From Oscillospiraceae bacterium (GTDB taxonomy: Bacteria > Bacillota > Clostridia > Oscillospirales > Ruminococcaceae), in the NCBI GenBank assembly GCA_021199355.1, contig JAJQIF010000009.1:301792-365791 (forward strand): a stretch of 64,000 nt of DNA. Direction: 5' to 3'. Below the pieces are notes generated by a model. It was not told where the DNA came from. It did not search any database and was given only the letters and a program-made list of their open reading frames with translations. A program made the translations under genes and the position numbers. Every line of letters begins with the position of its first letter. Position 1 is the stretch's first letter. This document shows positions 1-9,265 of this stretch, in pieces.

Positions 1-323
1 AGCGACTCAAACCGGGTGCAGAACTTTTCTCTCAGCTTAAATCCGGCAATTCTCGGAACAAATACGGCGTCGCACCTTCCGATAAGGCTGTCGACATGCC
101 CGAGATATACCTTCAGAGAATAGCAAGCCTCGTCGATTGAGCGATTGATTCCGTTGGTCAGAATTTCTTTTGTTGTTGGTTCACTTACTACGCACTCAAT
201 TCCCAGACCACGGAAAAATTCTATCCAAAGCCTGCCGTACCTGTAGTAATGCAGGGCTCTCGGAATTCCGATGGTCTTGACTCCGGCGTATTCGTGAAAT
301 TCCTTCATAAAGTCAAGATTCAT
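1..323 (-). CDS. Partial (C-terminus outside window): DUF2229 / acyl-CoA dehydratase activase-related protein
   Basis: Manual reverse-strand translation from ATG at 323: MNLDFMKEFHEYAGVKTIGIPRALHYYRYGRLWIEFFRGLGIECVVSEPTTKEILTNGINRSIDEACYSLKVYLGHVDSL...; the IGIPRAL...W..FF..LG pattern is typical of the family. Not in the supplied ORF list because it runs off the edge. Confidence 0.75.
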   Translation of the reverse strand, partial: MNLDFMKEFHEYAGVKTIGIPRALHYYRYGRLWIEFFRGLGIECVVSEPTTKEILTNGINRSIDEACYSLKVYLGHVDSLIGRCDAVFVPRIAGFKLREKFCTRFES

Positions 324-487
324 TTATATTTGCCTTCAATTCGTTGTCGTAAAACCGTTGTGTTGATTACATCTATTATAGTCGAAAGAGGGACTTATGT
401 CAAGCAAAACACTTCAGGGCTGAAATACGCAAATTACGAAAATAGCCTCTTGACAAACGCTTCGCAATGTGTTAATATCGTATCAAT

Positions 488-584
488 AAAACAGGGGAGC
501 TTGCAAGGGCAGGCTGAGAGGGAGCGCGTTTCGCTCCGACCCATAACCTGATTCGGATAATACCGACGTAGGGCGTATAGCTTT
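488..584 (+). ncRNA. TPP riboswitch (THI element)
   Basis: Conserved core GGGGAGCTTGCAAGGGCAGGCTGAGAGG...GACCCATAACCTGATTCGGATAATACCGACGTAGGG upstream of thiT-thiN. Confidence 0.95.
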
Positions 585-621
585 TGGATGTTTATAGCAT
601 TCAGAACACTGTGCTTTGATT

Positions 622-646
622 GCCCCGTCGTTACGGGGCTTTTTTG
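622..646 (+). terminator. Expression-platform terminator of TPP riboswitch
   Basis: GCCCCGT-CGTT-ACGGGGC followed by a T run. Confidence 0.85.
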
Positions 647-703
647 TTGGAATCTTCTCAACCGGGCGATGTTTTAAATAACACAAAGAAAGGGATTACT
701 ATA

Positions 704-1270
704 ATGAAATCCTCACAGAAAACAAGAATCTTAGTCGAAGGAGCACTCATGATAGCTCTCGCTACCATCCTCTCCTACCTCAAGCTCTTCAATCTCCCGT
801 ATGGCGGCTCAATCACCTTTGAGATGATTCCTCTTATCCTTATGGGCTTAAGAAACGGACCCAAGTGGGGTTGCTTCACCGGTCTTGTTCATGGGCTTCT
901 GCAGATGATTATCGGCTTTGAAAATGTTCTTTACTGCACAACTCTTCTGAGCCAGGTTGGTTGCATCTTGCTCGATTATCTCGTAGCATTTACTGTCCTC
1001 GGTCTTGCTCTCGTATTCGCAAAGCCCTTCAAGAACCAGCTCGTCGGCGTGGGAGTCGGAACCGCAGTAGTCGGAGTATTTAGATTTATCTGCAGCTTCC
1101 TTTCCGGCGTTCTCATCTGGGGTGGTTATGCTCCCGAGGGAATGGGCGCAGCCGTTTATAGCTTCCTCTATAACGGCGCATACATGCTTCCCGACATCAT
1201 TATCTGCGTTGTAGTTCTCGTTCTTCTCAGAAAATTTGCTCCGAGACTCTTCAGAGTTGAAAAGGCATAA
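704..1270 (+). CDS. thiT: Energy-coupled thiamine transporter ThiT
   Basis: MKSSQKTRILVEGALMIALATILSYLKLFNLPYGGSITFEMIPLILMGLRNGPKWG...; polytopic, directly downstream of the TPP riboswitch. Confidence 0.9.
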   Translation: MKSSQKTRILVEGALMIALATILSYLKLFNLPYGGSITFEMIPLILMGLRNGPKWGCFTGLVHGLLQMIIGFENVLYCTTLLSQVGCILLDYLVAFTVLGLALVFAKPFKNQLVGVGVGTAVVGVFRFICSFLSGVLIWGGYAPEGMGAAVYSFLYNGAYMLPDIIICVVVLVLLRKFAPRLFRVEKA

Positions 1271-1274
1271 TTAC

Positions 1275-1907
1275 ATGTCCCGGGCGTTTATATTCGGTGC
1301 CGGTGAGACGGTGCCGCTTCGGGCTGTCCCCGAAGACGGCGACTTCGTAATCGCCGCCGACGGTGGGATGAGGTATCTTGACAGTCTCGGCATCAAGCCT
1401 GACCTGATTATCGGTGATTTTGATTCTTCACCCGAACCCGATTCCGGCGAAATAATCAAGCTCCCCGTAGAAAAGGACGATACGGATTCGGTATTTGCCG
1501 TCAGGTATTGCCTCGAGCACGGTTTCGATGAAATCCATATCTACGGTGGAACCGGAGGACGGATAGATCACACGATTGCCAATATCCAGACGCTTTCGTA
1601 TATCGCCGAGCATGGCGGAAGGGGATATCTCTACAGTCCCGAAATGGTCATGACCGTGATTCGGAATGACTTCACGTTTGAACCAACCGGAATTTTCTCG
1701 GTGTTCTCGCTCGGCGGGACTTCTCACGGAGTGTCGATAACCGGCGGTTTCTATGAAATGCGGAACGGTGAAATCTCATCGAGCTTCCCGATAGGTGTCA
1801 GCAATCATTCTGTCGGAAAGCCTGTGACTGTAACGGCTGGCGATGGAACCCTGCTTGTGATGTGGGCTGACCACGGAAAAGCGGCTGAAAAATTTATTGC
1901 CTACTGA
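1275..1907 (+). CDS. thiN: Thiamine diphosphokinase
   Basis: FVIAADGGMRYLDSLGIKPDLIIGDFDSS...KDDTDSVFAVRYCLEHGFDEIHIYGGTGGRIDHTIANI motifs; ATG at 1275, 4 nt after the thiT stop. Confidence 0.92.
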   Translation: MSRAFIFGAGETVPLRAVPEDGDFVIAADGGMRYLDSLGIKPDLIIGDFDSSPEPDSGEIIKLPVEKDDTDSVFAVRYCLEHGFDEIHIYGGTGGRIDHTIANIQTLSYIAEHGGRGYLYSPEMVMTVIRNDFTFEPTGIFSVFSLGGTSHGVSITGGFYEMRNGEISSSFPIGVSNHSVGKPVTVTAGDGTLLVMWADHGKAAEKFIAY

Positions 1908-1925
1908 CAACTTGATATAATAAGC

Positions 1926-1962
1926 CAAAGGGATGCCCGACTTAAGTAGGTATCCCTTTGTT
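1926..1962 (+). terminator. Rho-independent terminator after thiN
   Basis: CAAAGGGAT ... ATCCCTTTG inverted repeat, then a T-rich stretch. Confidence 0.6.
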
Positions 1963-2191
1963 GCTTATCTATATTTTGGATGGAGGAAAAAGATGGAACT
2001 GCAAAGTTTATAATATAGATCGGACCGTTTACGCTTCATCTTTACAAAATATTCAGTAAAGACCCGTTTTGAACCGTAACGTCTCGGAAGCTGTCTTTAT
2101 CTTTTCTATGCTTTTATTTTAGCACATTTTGAGCCGGATTCAAGAACAGGAAGATTACAAATGGTGACAACTCGGTTACAAAACCGGGCTA

Positions 2192-3277
2192 TCAGTTACA
2201 AATTTGTTCACCCAGAGCAAACAGATTCGTATCCCATGCAGGGTAATAGGGATAGTGCCGGATATAGAGCTTGTATCCCGGATTCATTTCATGAACCATG
2301 AGCGGAAGCTCAAACAAATCTCCGACCCTGTGATAAATCGCAATATTCAGCTTTGGTGAGCACTTTTTGATAGTCCCTTCGGCTCCCAAGAGTGCTGCCT
2401 TTTCCTCGCCCTCAATGTCCATTTTAATATAAGTACAGTCTGAATTATCAAGAATACTGTCAACGCTTCTGACTTCTATCTCTATCCCGTTATCACTTCG
2501 CCTGATTTTTCTTCCTCCGCCTTTCAGAACACGTGTAACCCCATCCTCGCTCCCGATTGCAGCGTTTATGAGACTGATATCCAGCAGGGAAGCGGTATTC
2601 TCCGAAAGCTTCCGGAAATTTCTCTTGTCCGGTTCGACGGCATATATCTCCTGATATTTCCCACCAGTAGCTTCCAAAAAGCCTGAAATAGTATCGCCCG
2701 TGTATGCGCCCAAATCAACATAAATTTCGTCGCTACCGAGACTAAGTATGTTCTCATGCGGTGAGCTTTCACAAGCCCGCAGAGGCTCAAGAAGCCCGGT
2801 AATCTTGTATTCAATCAGCTTTTCATAGCATAGCTTCGACTGCTCATCAGCCAATAGTTCATATACTGCCGAAATCTTGTCAAAGTTTTCTCTGAGATAT
2901 TCTTTCGTGAAAAGCCCGTCGCCGATAACCGGCATGTCTGGAACAAAAAGCCGATGCTTCTTTTCGATGCTGTCAATCTTATCTCTCAGCTCCTGATAAC
3001 CTGCTCCGAATGCAAGCACTATTGTAAACTTTTCTACTTGTCCTTCTATGTCTGACAGCTTGTGTATCTTGTGCCCCTCAAAGGTTTTGTCCCTGACAAA
3101 TTCGTCGCTTGCAAATATCCCGGCACAGGGAATTCCGTACTCATCAAATATCTTAAGAAGTTTGAGACAACCGTCGCCCATTCCGTAGATAAATATGGGA
3201 TCACTAGTACTCTTAAGAACATCTATGTATGAATCAAGCGAAAGAAATTTATTTATATCTGTCATAATGCGCTCCAA
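2192..3277 (-). CDS. FkbM family methyltransferase with N-terminal Rossmann-like domain
   Basis: YVDLGAYTGDTISGF...EIYAVEPDKRNFRKL...VDSILDNSDCTYIKMDIEGEEKAALLGAEGTI...YHRVGDLFELPL typical of FkbM methyltransferases. Confidence 0.8.
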   Translation of the reverse strand: MERIMTDINKFLSLDSYIDVLKSTSDPIFIYGMGDGCLKLLKIFDEYGIPCAGIFASDEFVRDKTFEGHKIHKLSDIEGQVEKFTIVLAFGAGYQELRDKIDSIEKKHRLFVPDMPVIGDGLFTKEYLRENFDKISAVYELLADEQSKLCYEKLIEYKITGLLEPLRACESSPHENILSLGSDEIYVDLGAYTGDTISGFLEATGGKYQEIYAVEPDKRNFRKLSENTASLLDISLINAAIGSEDGVTRVLKGGGRKIRRSDNGIEIEVRSVDSILDNSDCTYIKMDIEGEEKAALLGAEGTIKKCSPKLNIAIYHRVGDLFELPLMVHEMNPGYKLYIRHYPYYPAWDTNLFALGEQICN

Positions 3278-3457
3278 ACCGAATTTTTATACGTCAATTA
3301 TACGATTTTTCTTCTTAGACTGCAACAGAAATTTTCACAACTCTGAAAGTACGGTCAGGAATAAATCTGTGACTGCACACAAAATTTGGCGCAGGCTATT
3401 GCATTTTGAATCAAAAACGAATAAAATATATCCATAAACTCACACGGGAGAATAGCT

Positions 3458-4231
3458 ATGGTTTTTACTGTTGATGCCGGAAATACAAACATAGTCCTCG
3501 GCGTATTTGACGACGACGGAATGCTCATATTCACTTCAAGAGTGGCGACTGAAGCCTCTAAAACTGAGGATCAGTACGCTGTGGCTTTTGGTGACATTTT
3601 GCGCCTTTACGGTGTCGACAAAGCGGAGATAACGGGTGCGGCTGTTTCGACTGTCGTTCCTCAGCTTACAACCGCTCTCAAAAACGCTGTAAAGAAGCTT
3701 TTCGGTGTCGATGCGGTTGTGGTCGGCGCAGGTATCAAAACCGGTCTTAACATCAAAATCGGCAACCCCGCAAGCCTCGGCGCAGACCTTGTCTGCGGCG
3801 CAGTCGGAGCGCTCCTCAAGTATGCTCCTCCGCTTATAATTTTCGACTTCGGAACCGCAACGACGATTTCCGGAATCGACCGTAACGGAAGCTTTCTCGG
3901 TGGCTCGATTATACCAGGTGTTAATGTCTCGCTTCGTGCGCTTTCCTCGTCTGCGGCTCAGCTTCAGGACATCAATCCTGATTCTGGTGCAATAGATGTA
4001 ATAGGTGCGGACACAGTTGCTTCAATGCGCTCGGGAGTAATCCTCGGCAACGCCTCGATGATGGACGGCATGATTGAAAGATATCGTTCCGAGCTCGGCG
4101 AAGATGCCAAGGTTATCGCAACCGGTGGACTCGCTTCAAGCATCGTTCCTTACTGCAAAACAGAGGGAATCGTTCTTGACGGCGGACTTCTTCTTGACGG
4201 TCTCTACGCCATTTATCAGAAAAACCGTTAA
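3458..4231 (+). CDS. coaX: Type III pantothenate kinase
   Basis: MVFTVDAGNTNIVLGVFD...NPASLGADLVCGAVGAL...IIFDFGTATTISGIDRNGSFLGGSIIPGV...ATGGLAS. Confidence 0.93.
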   Translation: MVFTVDAGNTNIVLGVFDDDGMLIFTSRVATEASKTEDQYAVAFGDILRLYGVDKAEITGAAVSTVVPQLTTALKNAVKKLFGVDAVVVGAGIKTGLNIKIGNPASLGADLVCGAVGALLKYAPPLIIFDFGTATTISGIDRNGSFLGGSIIPGVNVSLRALSSSAAQLQDINPDSGAIDVIGADTVASMRSGVILGNASMMDGMIERYRSELGEDAKVIATGGLASSIVPYCKTEGIVLDGGLLLDGLYAIYQKNR

Positions 4232-4307
4232 AACAAAATATTCTGCTTCGTGAGTTTAAATACGGCGATTTACCGATTTATTCGGAAATCAGTCAGGAGT
4301 AGATAAT

Positions 4308-4904
4308 ATGCAAAAAACAAATTCCGCAAAAATCAGACAACTCACAATTTTGGGAATGCTGACAGCCATTGTTGTAGTCTTGCAATTCTTAGGCTCGTTC
4401 ATCAGATTTGGCGTCTTCTCAATCTCACTTGTGCTTATCCCAATAGTAGTCGGGGCAGCACTTTGTGGACCAGCGTCTGGGGCTTGGCTTGGCTTTGTGT
4501 TCGGCGTAGTGGTTCTCATTTCAGGAGATGCTTCTGCATTTTTGGCTGTAAATGTTCCGGGAACAATATTTATTTGTGTTCTTAAGGGAACATGTGCCGG
4601 ACTCTTCGCTGGACTTGTGTTCAGTCTTGTGAACAAGCTGAAGTTCAAGGGGAGCAAGTATGTCGCAACCGTTGCGGCGGCAGTCGCCTGTCCGGTTGTC
4701 AACACCGGAATCTTCCTTATCGGTTGCTTCCTCTTCTTCTATGATACCGTGGCTGAATGGGCATCGGCGTTGGGATATCAGAACGCTGTTGCGTACATGT
4801 TCCTGGTTCTTGCAGGAGGCAACTTCCTCTTCGAGCTTCTCTTCAACGTAATCCTGAGCCCCGTCATAGTGCGGATAGTAAATATAGGCGAAAAAACAGC
4901 ATAA
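4308..4904 (+). CDS. ECF transporter S component (possibly pantothenate-specific)
   Basis: Polytopic, about 200 aa; ILGMLTAIVVVLQFLG...VLIPIVVGAALCGPASGAWLGFVFGVVVL typical of ECF S components; adjacent to coaX. Confidence 0.8.
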   Translation: MQKTNSAKIRQLTILGMLTAIVVVLQFLGSFIRFGVFSISLVLIPIVVGAALCGPASGAWLGFVFGVVVLISGDASAFLAVNVPGTIFICVLKGTCAGLFAGLVFSLVNKLKFKGSKYVATVAAAVACPVVNTGIFLIGCFLFFYDTVAEWASALGYQNAVAYMFLVLAGGNFLFELLFNVILSPVIVRIVNIGEKTA

Positions 4905-4992
4905 TTTTTCCGGCTGATAGGTTTGAACACCTGTCAGCCATTTTTATGCTTGACAATCTTCTGCGATTATGTTATCATACAGAAAGAAATGG

Positions 4993-5226
4993 CGTTAACG
5001 AAGAGCGGCAAGGTAATTTTCTTCAAAGAGAGACAGCGGTTGGTGTGAGCTGTCGGGAAAGCCTCAGCCGGTAGCTTCCGAGCCGACGGGAAGAAAGGGA
5101 AGACCTGAGTAGAACCCGTCCGTAAGCGAACGTTATCCGCATTAAGAGGCAGGAAATTATCTTTTCTGCAATTTGAGTGGTACCGCGGGTTATCTCGTCT
5201 CAAGAATTTCTTGGGGCGATTTTTTT
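4993..5226 (+). ncRNA. T-box leader of valS (with terminator at about 5193-5226)
   Basis: T-box sequence GAGTGGTACCGCGGGTT, then a TCGTCTCAAGAA/TTTCTTGGGGCGA terminator hairpin with T run, immediately upstream of valS; upstream stem I elements. Confidence 0.9.
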
Positions 5227-5262
5227 ATTTCGCGGAATTTTATAAGGAAAGGTTCATCCAAA

Positions 5263-7881
5263 ATGAAAAAGGAAATGTCCAAGCTCTACGAGCCAAAGCA
5301 GGTCGAAGACAAGATTTATCAATACTGGCTTGATAACGACTGCTTCAAGGCTCACGCAGACCCCGATAAGGAACACTATACCATCGTTATCCCGCCGCCG
5401 AACATCACCGGTCAGCTCCATATGGGACACGCACTCGACAATACTTTGCAGGATATTCTCGTAAGATACAAGAGAATGTCCGGCTACGCGACTCTATGGG
5501 TTCCCGGAACCGACCATGCTTCGATAGCTACCGAGGCTAAAATAGTCGAGTCCATGCGTAAAGAGGGCTTGACCAAGGACGACCTCGGCAGAGAGGGCTT
5601 CCTCGAGCGTGCCTGGGCATGGAAAGACAAGTACGGCGGAAGAATCATCGAGCAGTTGAAGAAGCTCGGTTCATCCTGCGACTGGTCCCGCGAAAGATTC
5701 ACCCTCGACGAAGGCTGTTCAAAGGCAGTAAAAGAAGTATTCGTAAAATACTACGAAAAAGGTCTCATCTACAGAGGCGAGAGAATCATCAACTGGTGTC
5801 CTCACTGCATGACCTCTATTTCCAATGCAGAGGTTGAATATGAAGACCAGGCAGGACATTTCTGGCATTTAAGATATCCGCTTACCGACGGCTCCGGTTG
5901 GCTCGAGCTCGCCACCACAAGACCCGAAACCCTCCTCGGCGATACCGCAGTAGCGGTAAATCCGAAGGACGAAAGATATAAGGACTATGTCGGAAAGACC
6001 GTAACTCTTCCTCTTGTTGGCAGAGTCATCCCCGTAGTTGCCGACTCCTATGTTGATATGGAATTCGGTACCGGCGTTGTAAAGATTACTCCCGCACACG
6101 ACCCGAACGACTTCGAAGTCGGACAGCGTCACAATCTGCCCGTTATAAACGTAATGACAGACGACGCAAAGATTGTCGATGATTATCCGAAGTACGCCGG
6201 TATGGACAGATTCGAGGCAAGAAAGGCAATCGTTGAGGATCTCGAAGCCGGAGGATATCTCGTTTCCGTCGAGGAGCACGAGCATAATGTCGGCACTTGC
6301 TATCGTTGCGGAACCACAATCGAGCCGAGAGTATCGCTTCAGTGGTTCGTCAAGATGGCGGACCTTGCAAAGCCCGCAATCGAAGTCGTCAAGAATGGAG
6401 ACATCAAGTTCGTTCCCGAAAGATTCGAGAAGAATTACTTCAACTGGATGGAGGACATCCGTGACTGGTGCATCTCCCGCCAACTCTGGTGGGGTCATAG
6501 AATCCCCGCATTCTATTGCGATGACTGTGGCGAGATGATAGTCACGAAGGAAGATTCAGCCGTTTGCCCGCATTGCGGCAAGCCGATGCGTCAGGACCCC
6601 GACACCCTTGACACATGGTTCAGCTCTGCACTCTGGCCTTTCTCGACACTCGGATGGCCTGACGAGACGGAGGACCTCAAATACTTCTATCCCACATCAA
6701 CAATGGTTACCGGCTATGATATCATAACCTTCTGGGTTTCAAGAATGATAGTCGCCGGTATGGAGCATATGCACGAGAAGCCGTTTGACACCGTCTTCAT
6801 CCACGGTCTCGTAAGAGATTCTCAGGGCAGAAAGATGTCGAAGTCTCTCGGCAACGGTATCGACCCGCTCGAGATTATCGACCAGTACGGTGCTGATGCC
6901 CTCAGATTCATGCTCGCCTCCGGCAATTCACCCGGAAATGACATGAGATATTCCGACGAAAAGGTCAAAGCCGCCAGAAACTTCGCAAATAAGCTCTGGA
7001 ACGCAACAAGATATATAATGATGAACCTGCCCGAGGGTATGGAGATAACGGGAGAGCTTCCCGAAACCCTCACACTCGAGGACAAGTGGGTTGTTTCAAA
7101 GCTCAATACCCTTGCAAAAGAAGTAGGGGAGAACATCGACAAGTTCGAGCTCGGCGTCGCCGCATCAAAGCTCTACGACTTCATCTGGGATGTATTCTGC
7201 GACTGGTATATCGAGCTCACAAAGCCGAGAATTTCAGCCGGCGGCGAAACCGCCGAATCCGCACAGAAGGTTCTCGTCTGGGCTATGATAAGAATCTTAA
7301 AGCTTCTTCATCCGTTCATGCCGTTCATAACCGAGGAAATCTGGCAGAACTTGAAGGGCGGAACTCCTCTGATGCTCGAAAGCTATCCCGTATTCGAGGA
7401 AGCTCTTTCCTATCCCGAGGAGGAATACGACTTCGAGAAGATTATCGAGGCTATCAAGGCTATAAGAAACCTGCGTAGCGGCATGAACGTGCCTCCGTCG
7501 AAGAAAGCCGAGCTTTTCATCGAAACATCACACGCTGAGATATTCGAAAAGGGTATAATGTTCTTCGAACGGCTTGCCTATGCTTCATCAGTTGAGATAA
7601 CGGAGAAGGTAGAAAAAGAGGGCTGTGTAACTGCCGTTACCGATCAGGCAAGACTCTTCATTCCGCTCAGTGAGATTATCGACAAGGACAAGGAGCTTGC
7701 AAGACTCAATCGTGAGAAGGCATCCGCCGAGAAGGATATCTCAATCATCTCCGGCAAGCTTAATAACGAAGGCTTCTTGAAGAAGGCTCCCGCACAGCTT
7801 GTTGAATCTGAGCGCGAAAAGCTCGAGCGTGCCAAGGACAAGCTCTCAAAGATTGAGCAGTCGATAAGCGATTTGTCTTGA
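5263..7881 (+). CDS. valS: Valyl-tRNA synthetase
   Basis: PPPNITGQLHMGHALDNTLQD, KMSKSLGNGIDP, C-terminal coiled coil; start chosen at MKKEMSKLYEPKQVEDKIYQYW. Confidence 0.97.
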   Translation: MKKEMSKLYEPKQVEDKIYQYWLDNDCFKAHADPDKEHYTIVIPPPNITGQLHMGHALDNTLQDILVRYKRMSGYATLWVPGTDHASIATEAKIVESMRKEGLTKDDLGREGFLERAWAWKDKYGGRIIEQLKKLGSSCDWSRERFTLDEGCSKAVKEVFVKYYEKGLIYRGERIINWCPHCMTSISNAEVEYEDQAGHFWHLRYPLTDGSGWLELATTRPETLLGDTAVAVNPKDERYKDYVGKTVTLPLVGRVIPVVADSYVDMEFGTGVVKITPAHDPNDFEVGQRHNLPVINVMTDDAKIVDDYPKYAGMDRFEARKAIVEDLEAGGYLVSVEEHEHNVGTCYRCGTTIEPRVSLQWFVKMADLAKPAIEVVKNGDIKFVPERFEKNYFNWMEDIRDWCISRQLWWGHRIPAFYCDDCGEMIVTKEDSAVCPHCGKPMRQDPDTLDTWFSSALWPFSTLGWPDETEDLKYFYPTSTMVTGYDIITFWVSRMIVAGMEHMHEKPFDTVFIHGLVRDSQGRKMSKSLGNGIDPLEIIDQYGADALRFMLASGNSPGNDMRYSDEKVKAARNFANKLWNATRYIMMNLPEGMEITGELPETLTLEDKWVVSKLNTLAKEVGENIDKFELGVAASKLYDFIWDVFCDWYIELTKPRISAGGETAESAQKVLVWAMIRILKLLHPFMPFITEEIWQNLKGGTPLMLESYPVFEEALSYPEEEYDFEKIIEAIKAIRNLRSGMNVPPSKKAELFIETSHAEIFEKGIMFFERLAYASSVEITEKVEKEGCVTAVTDQARLFIPLSEIIDKDKELARLNREKASAEKDISIISGKLNNEGFLKKAPAQLVESEREKLERAKDKLSKIEQSISDLS

Positions 7882-7907
7882 TATAGAACAGGAAAAGGAG
7901 AAATGAA

Positions 7908-9221
7908 ATGAGAACAACCGTAAGCAAGCACCCATTGCTTTGGAGTATAGTAACTGTCGTGGTGTTCCTGATAGCACTGTGGGGACCGGCAATATTGATA
8001 TCCTATTTCGGACCGAGCTTCTTCCTTACGAACGGCGACTATGTCTATCAGGGAACGGTCGAGTGCTTCACCTCGCTGATTGGCATCGGCTTCGTCGCCC
8101 TGATGGGCTACGGCTGGATATGGAATGAGCGGGGAAAAGGTCTCGGCAAGGGCTTCCTCAGCGCCGGATACTTCATAGTGGTTTCGCTCTATTCGCTCGT
8201 AATCTACGTTGCAGACATCGCCTTGATGGATGACGTCGAGTTTAATCCTCTGTGGCAGATAATCGTATTTGTGCTGACAGTGCTTCTTATCGGACTTGCC
8301 GAGGAAACGTTTTTCAGGGGAGTTGTCGCCAACCTGTTCCTTGATAAGTACGGCAACGACCCAGCCGGCGTCTGGTGCGCCACGATATGCTCGGGAATGG
8401 TATTCGGACTGATGCACCTGTCGAACCTTATGTCTTCCGATACGGTCGGAGTTCTGGTTCAGGTCGTGGCGGCGTGTGCCATGGGAATGGCTCTTACTGC
8501 GATTTATTACCGTTGTCGCAACATCTGGGTTCTTGTTCTTGTCCATGCCTTTGTCGATTTCTGCGGAGCATTCTACTCCGGATTTATAGCCGGTGGCTCG
8601 CTCTCATCTACGATAAGCAGTTACGAGCCCTATCAGGTTATTTCGGCACTTCCATACCTCATTGTGACTGTAATTCTTCTGAGACCAAAGAAGTTGCGTG
8701 AGATAATCGCACTTCACCGTCTTAGCGGAGTGGAGGACACCTCCGTAGGCGTTGTAATGCCTGAGGAAAAGCTGAAATCTTCTTCGAAATCCAAGAGAAG
8801 CTGTGCGATTGCAGTAATTCTTGCAGTGGTGATTCTTCTCGGACTTTTTGGAGCAAGCGTTTACGCTTCCGAATATTCGAATTCGATATCCTATGAGTAC
8901 AGCGGCGAATGGGACGGCGAAGAATACTTCGGCACGGATGCGTTGGTCTTTACAACTCTTCACACCGCAGATTATACATTCACAATCTCGAATCTCCCGT
9001 CAACCAATTCGGCAAAGATGACCGTTATCGTTACAGACTCGAGCGGAGAAACCGTCTTTAGCGAAACCTTCGAGGGCAGAACGAGTGCCACGAGAACCGT
9101 CGGACTACAGGAAGGCGAGACCTATACTGTCTCGATCAACTATGATTATTCCGAAGTCGGCGAGCTCGCCGAGGGCGAACGGGATTACATGACATCTATA
9201 ACAGTAGAATATCTTGAATAA
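7908..9221 (+). CDS. CPBP family intramembrane glutamic endopeptidase with C-terminal extracytoplasmic domain
   Basis: GLAEETFFRGVVANLF (EExxxR) and a second motif, LVLVHAFVDFCGAF; C-terminal about 110 aa beta-rich segment after an extra TM. Confidence 0.82.
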   Translation: MRTTVSKHPLLWSIVTVVVFLIALWGPAILISYFGPSFFLTNGDYVYQGTVECFTSLIGIGFVALMGYGWIWNERGKGLGKGFLSAGYFIVVSLYSLVIYVADIALMDDVEFNPLWQIIVFVLTVLLIGLAEETFFRGVVANLFLDKYGNDPAGVWCATICSGMVFGLMHLSNLMSSDTVGVLVQVVAACAMGMALTAIYYRCRNIWVLVLVHAFVDFCGAFYSGFIAGGSLSSTISSYEPYQVISALPYLIVTVILLRPKKLREIIALHRLSGVEDTSVGVVMPEEKLKSSSKSKRSCAIAVILAVVILLGLFGASVYASEYSNSISYEYSGEWDGEEYFGTDALVFTTLHTADYTFTISNLPSTNSAKMTVIVTDSSGETVFSETFEGRTSATRTVGLQEGETYTVSINYDYSEVGELAEGERDYMTSITVEYLE

Positions 9222-9230
9222 AAATAAGAA

Positions 9231-9262
9231 AAGACCCTCATCAAGCGATGAGGGTCTTGTTT
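9231..9262. terminator. Bidirectional terminator between convergent CPBP gene and sigF
   Basis: AAGACCCTCATC-AAGC-GATGAGGGTCTT perfect 12-bp stem. Confidence 0.85.
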
Positions 9263-9265
9263 ACT

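Noticed and set aside
249-551. 100-aa ORF overlapping the thiamine leader
   Set aside because: Covers the TPP riboswitch aptamer and antisense of the activase-like gene; no protein signature.
5869-6498. 209-aa antisense ORF opposite valS
   Set aside because: Shadow ORF inside a clear valS coding region.
7644-8546. 300-aa minus-strand ORF spanning valS and CPBP gene
   Set aside because: Overlaps two well-supported genes; composition (H/Y/R-rich then S-rich) is not protein-like.
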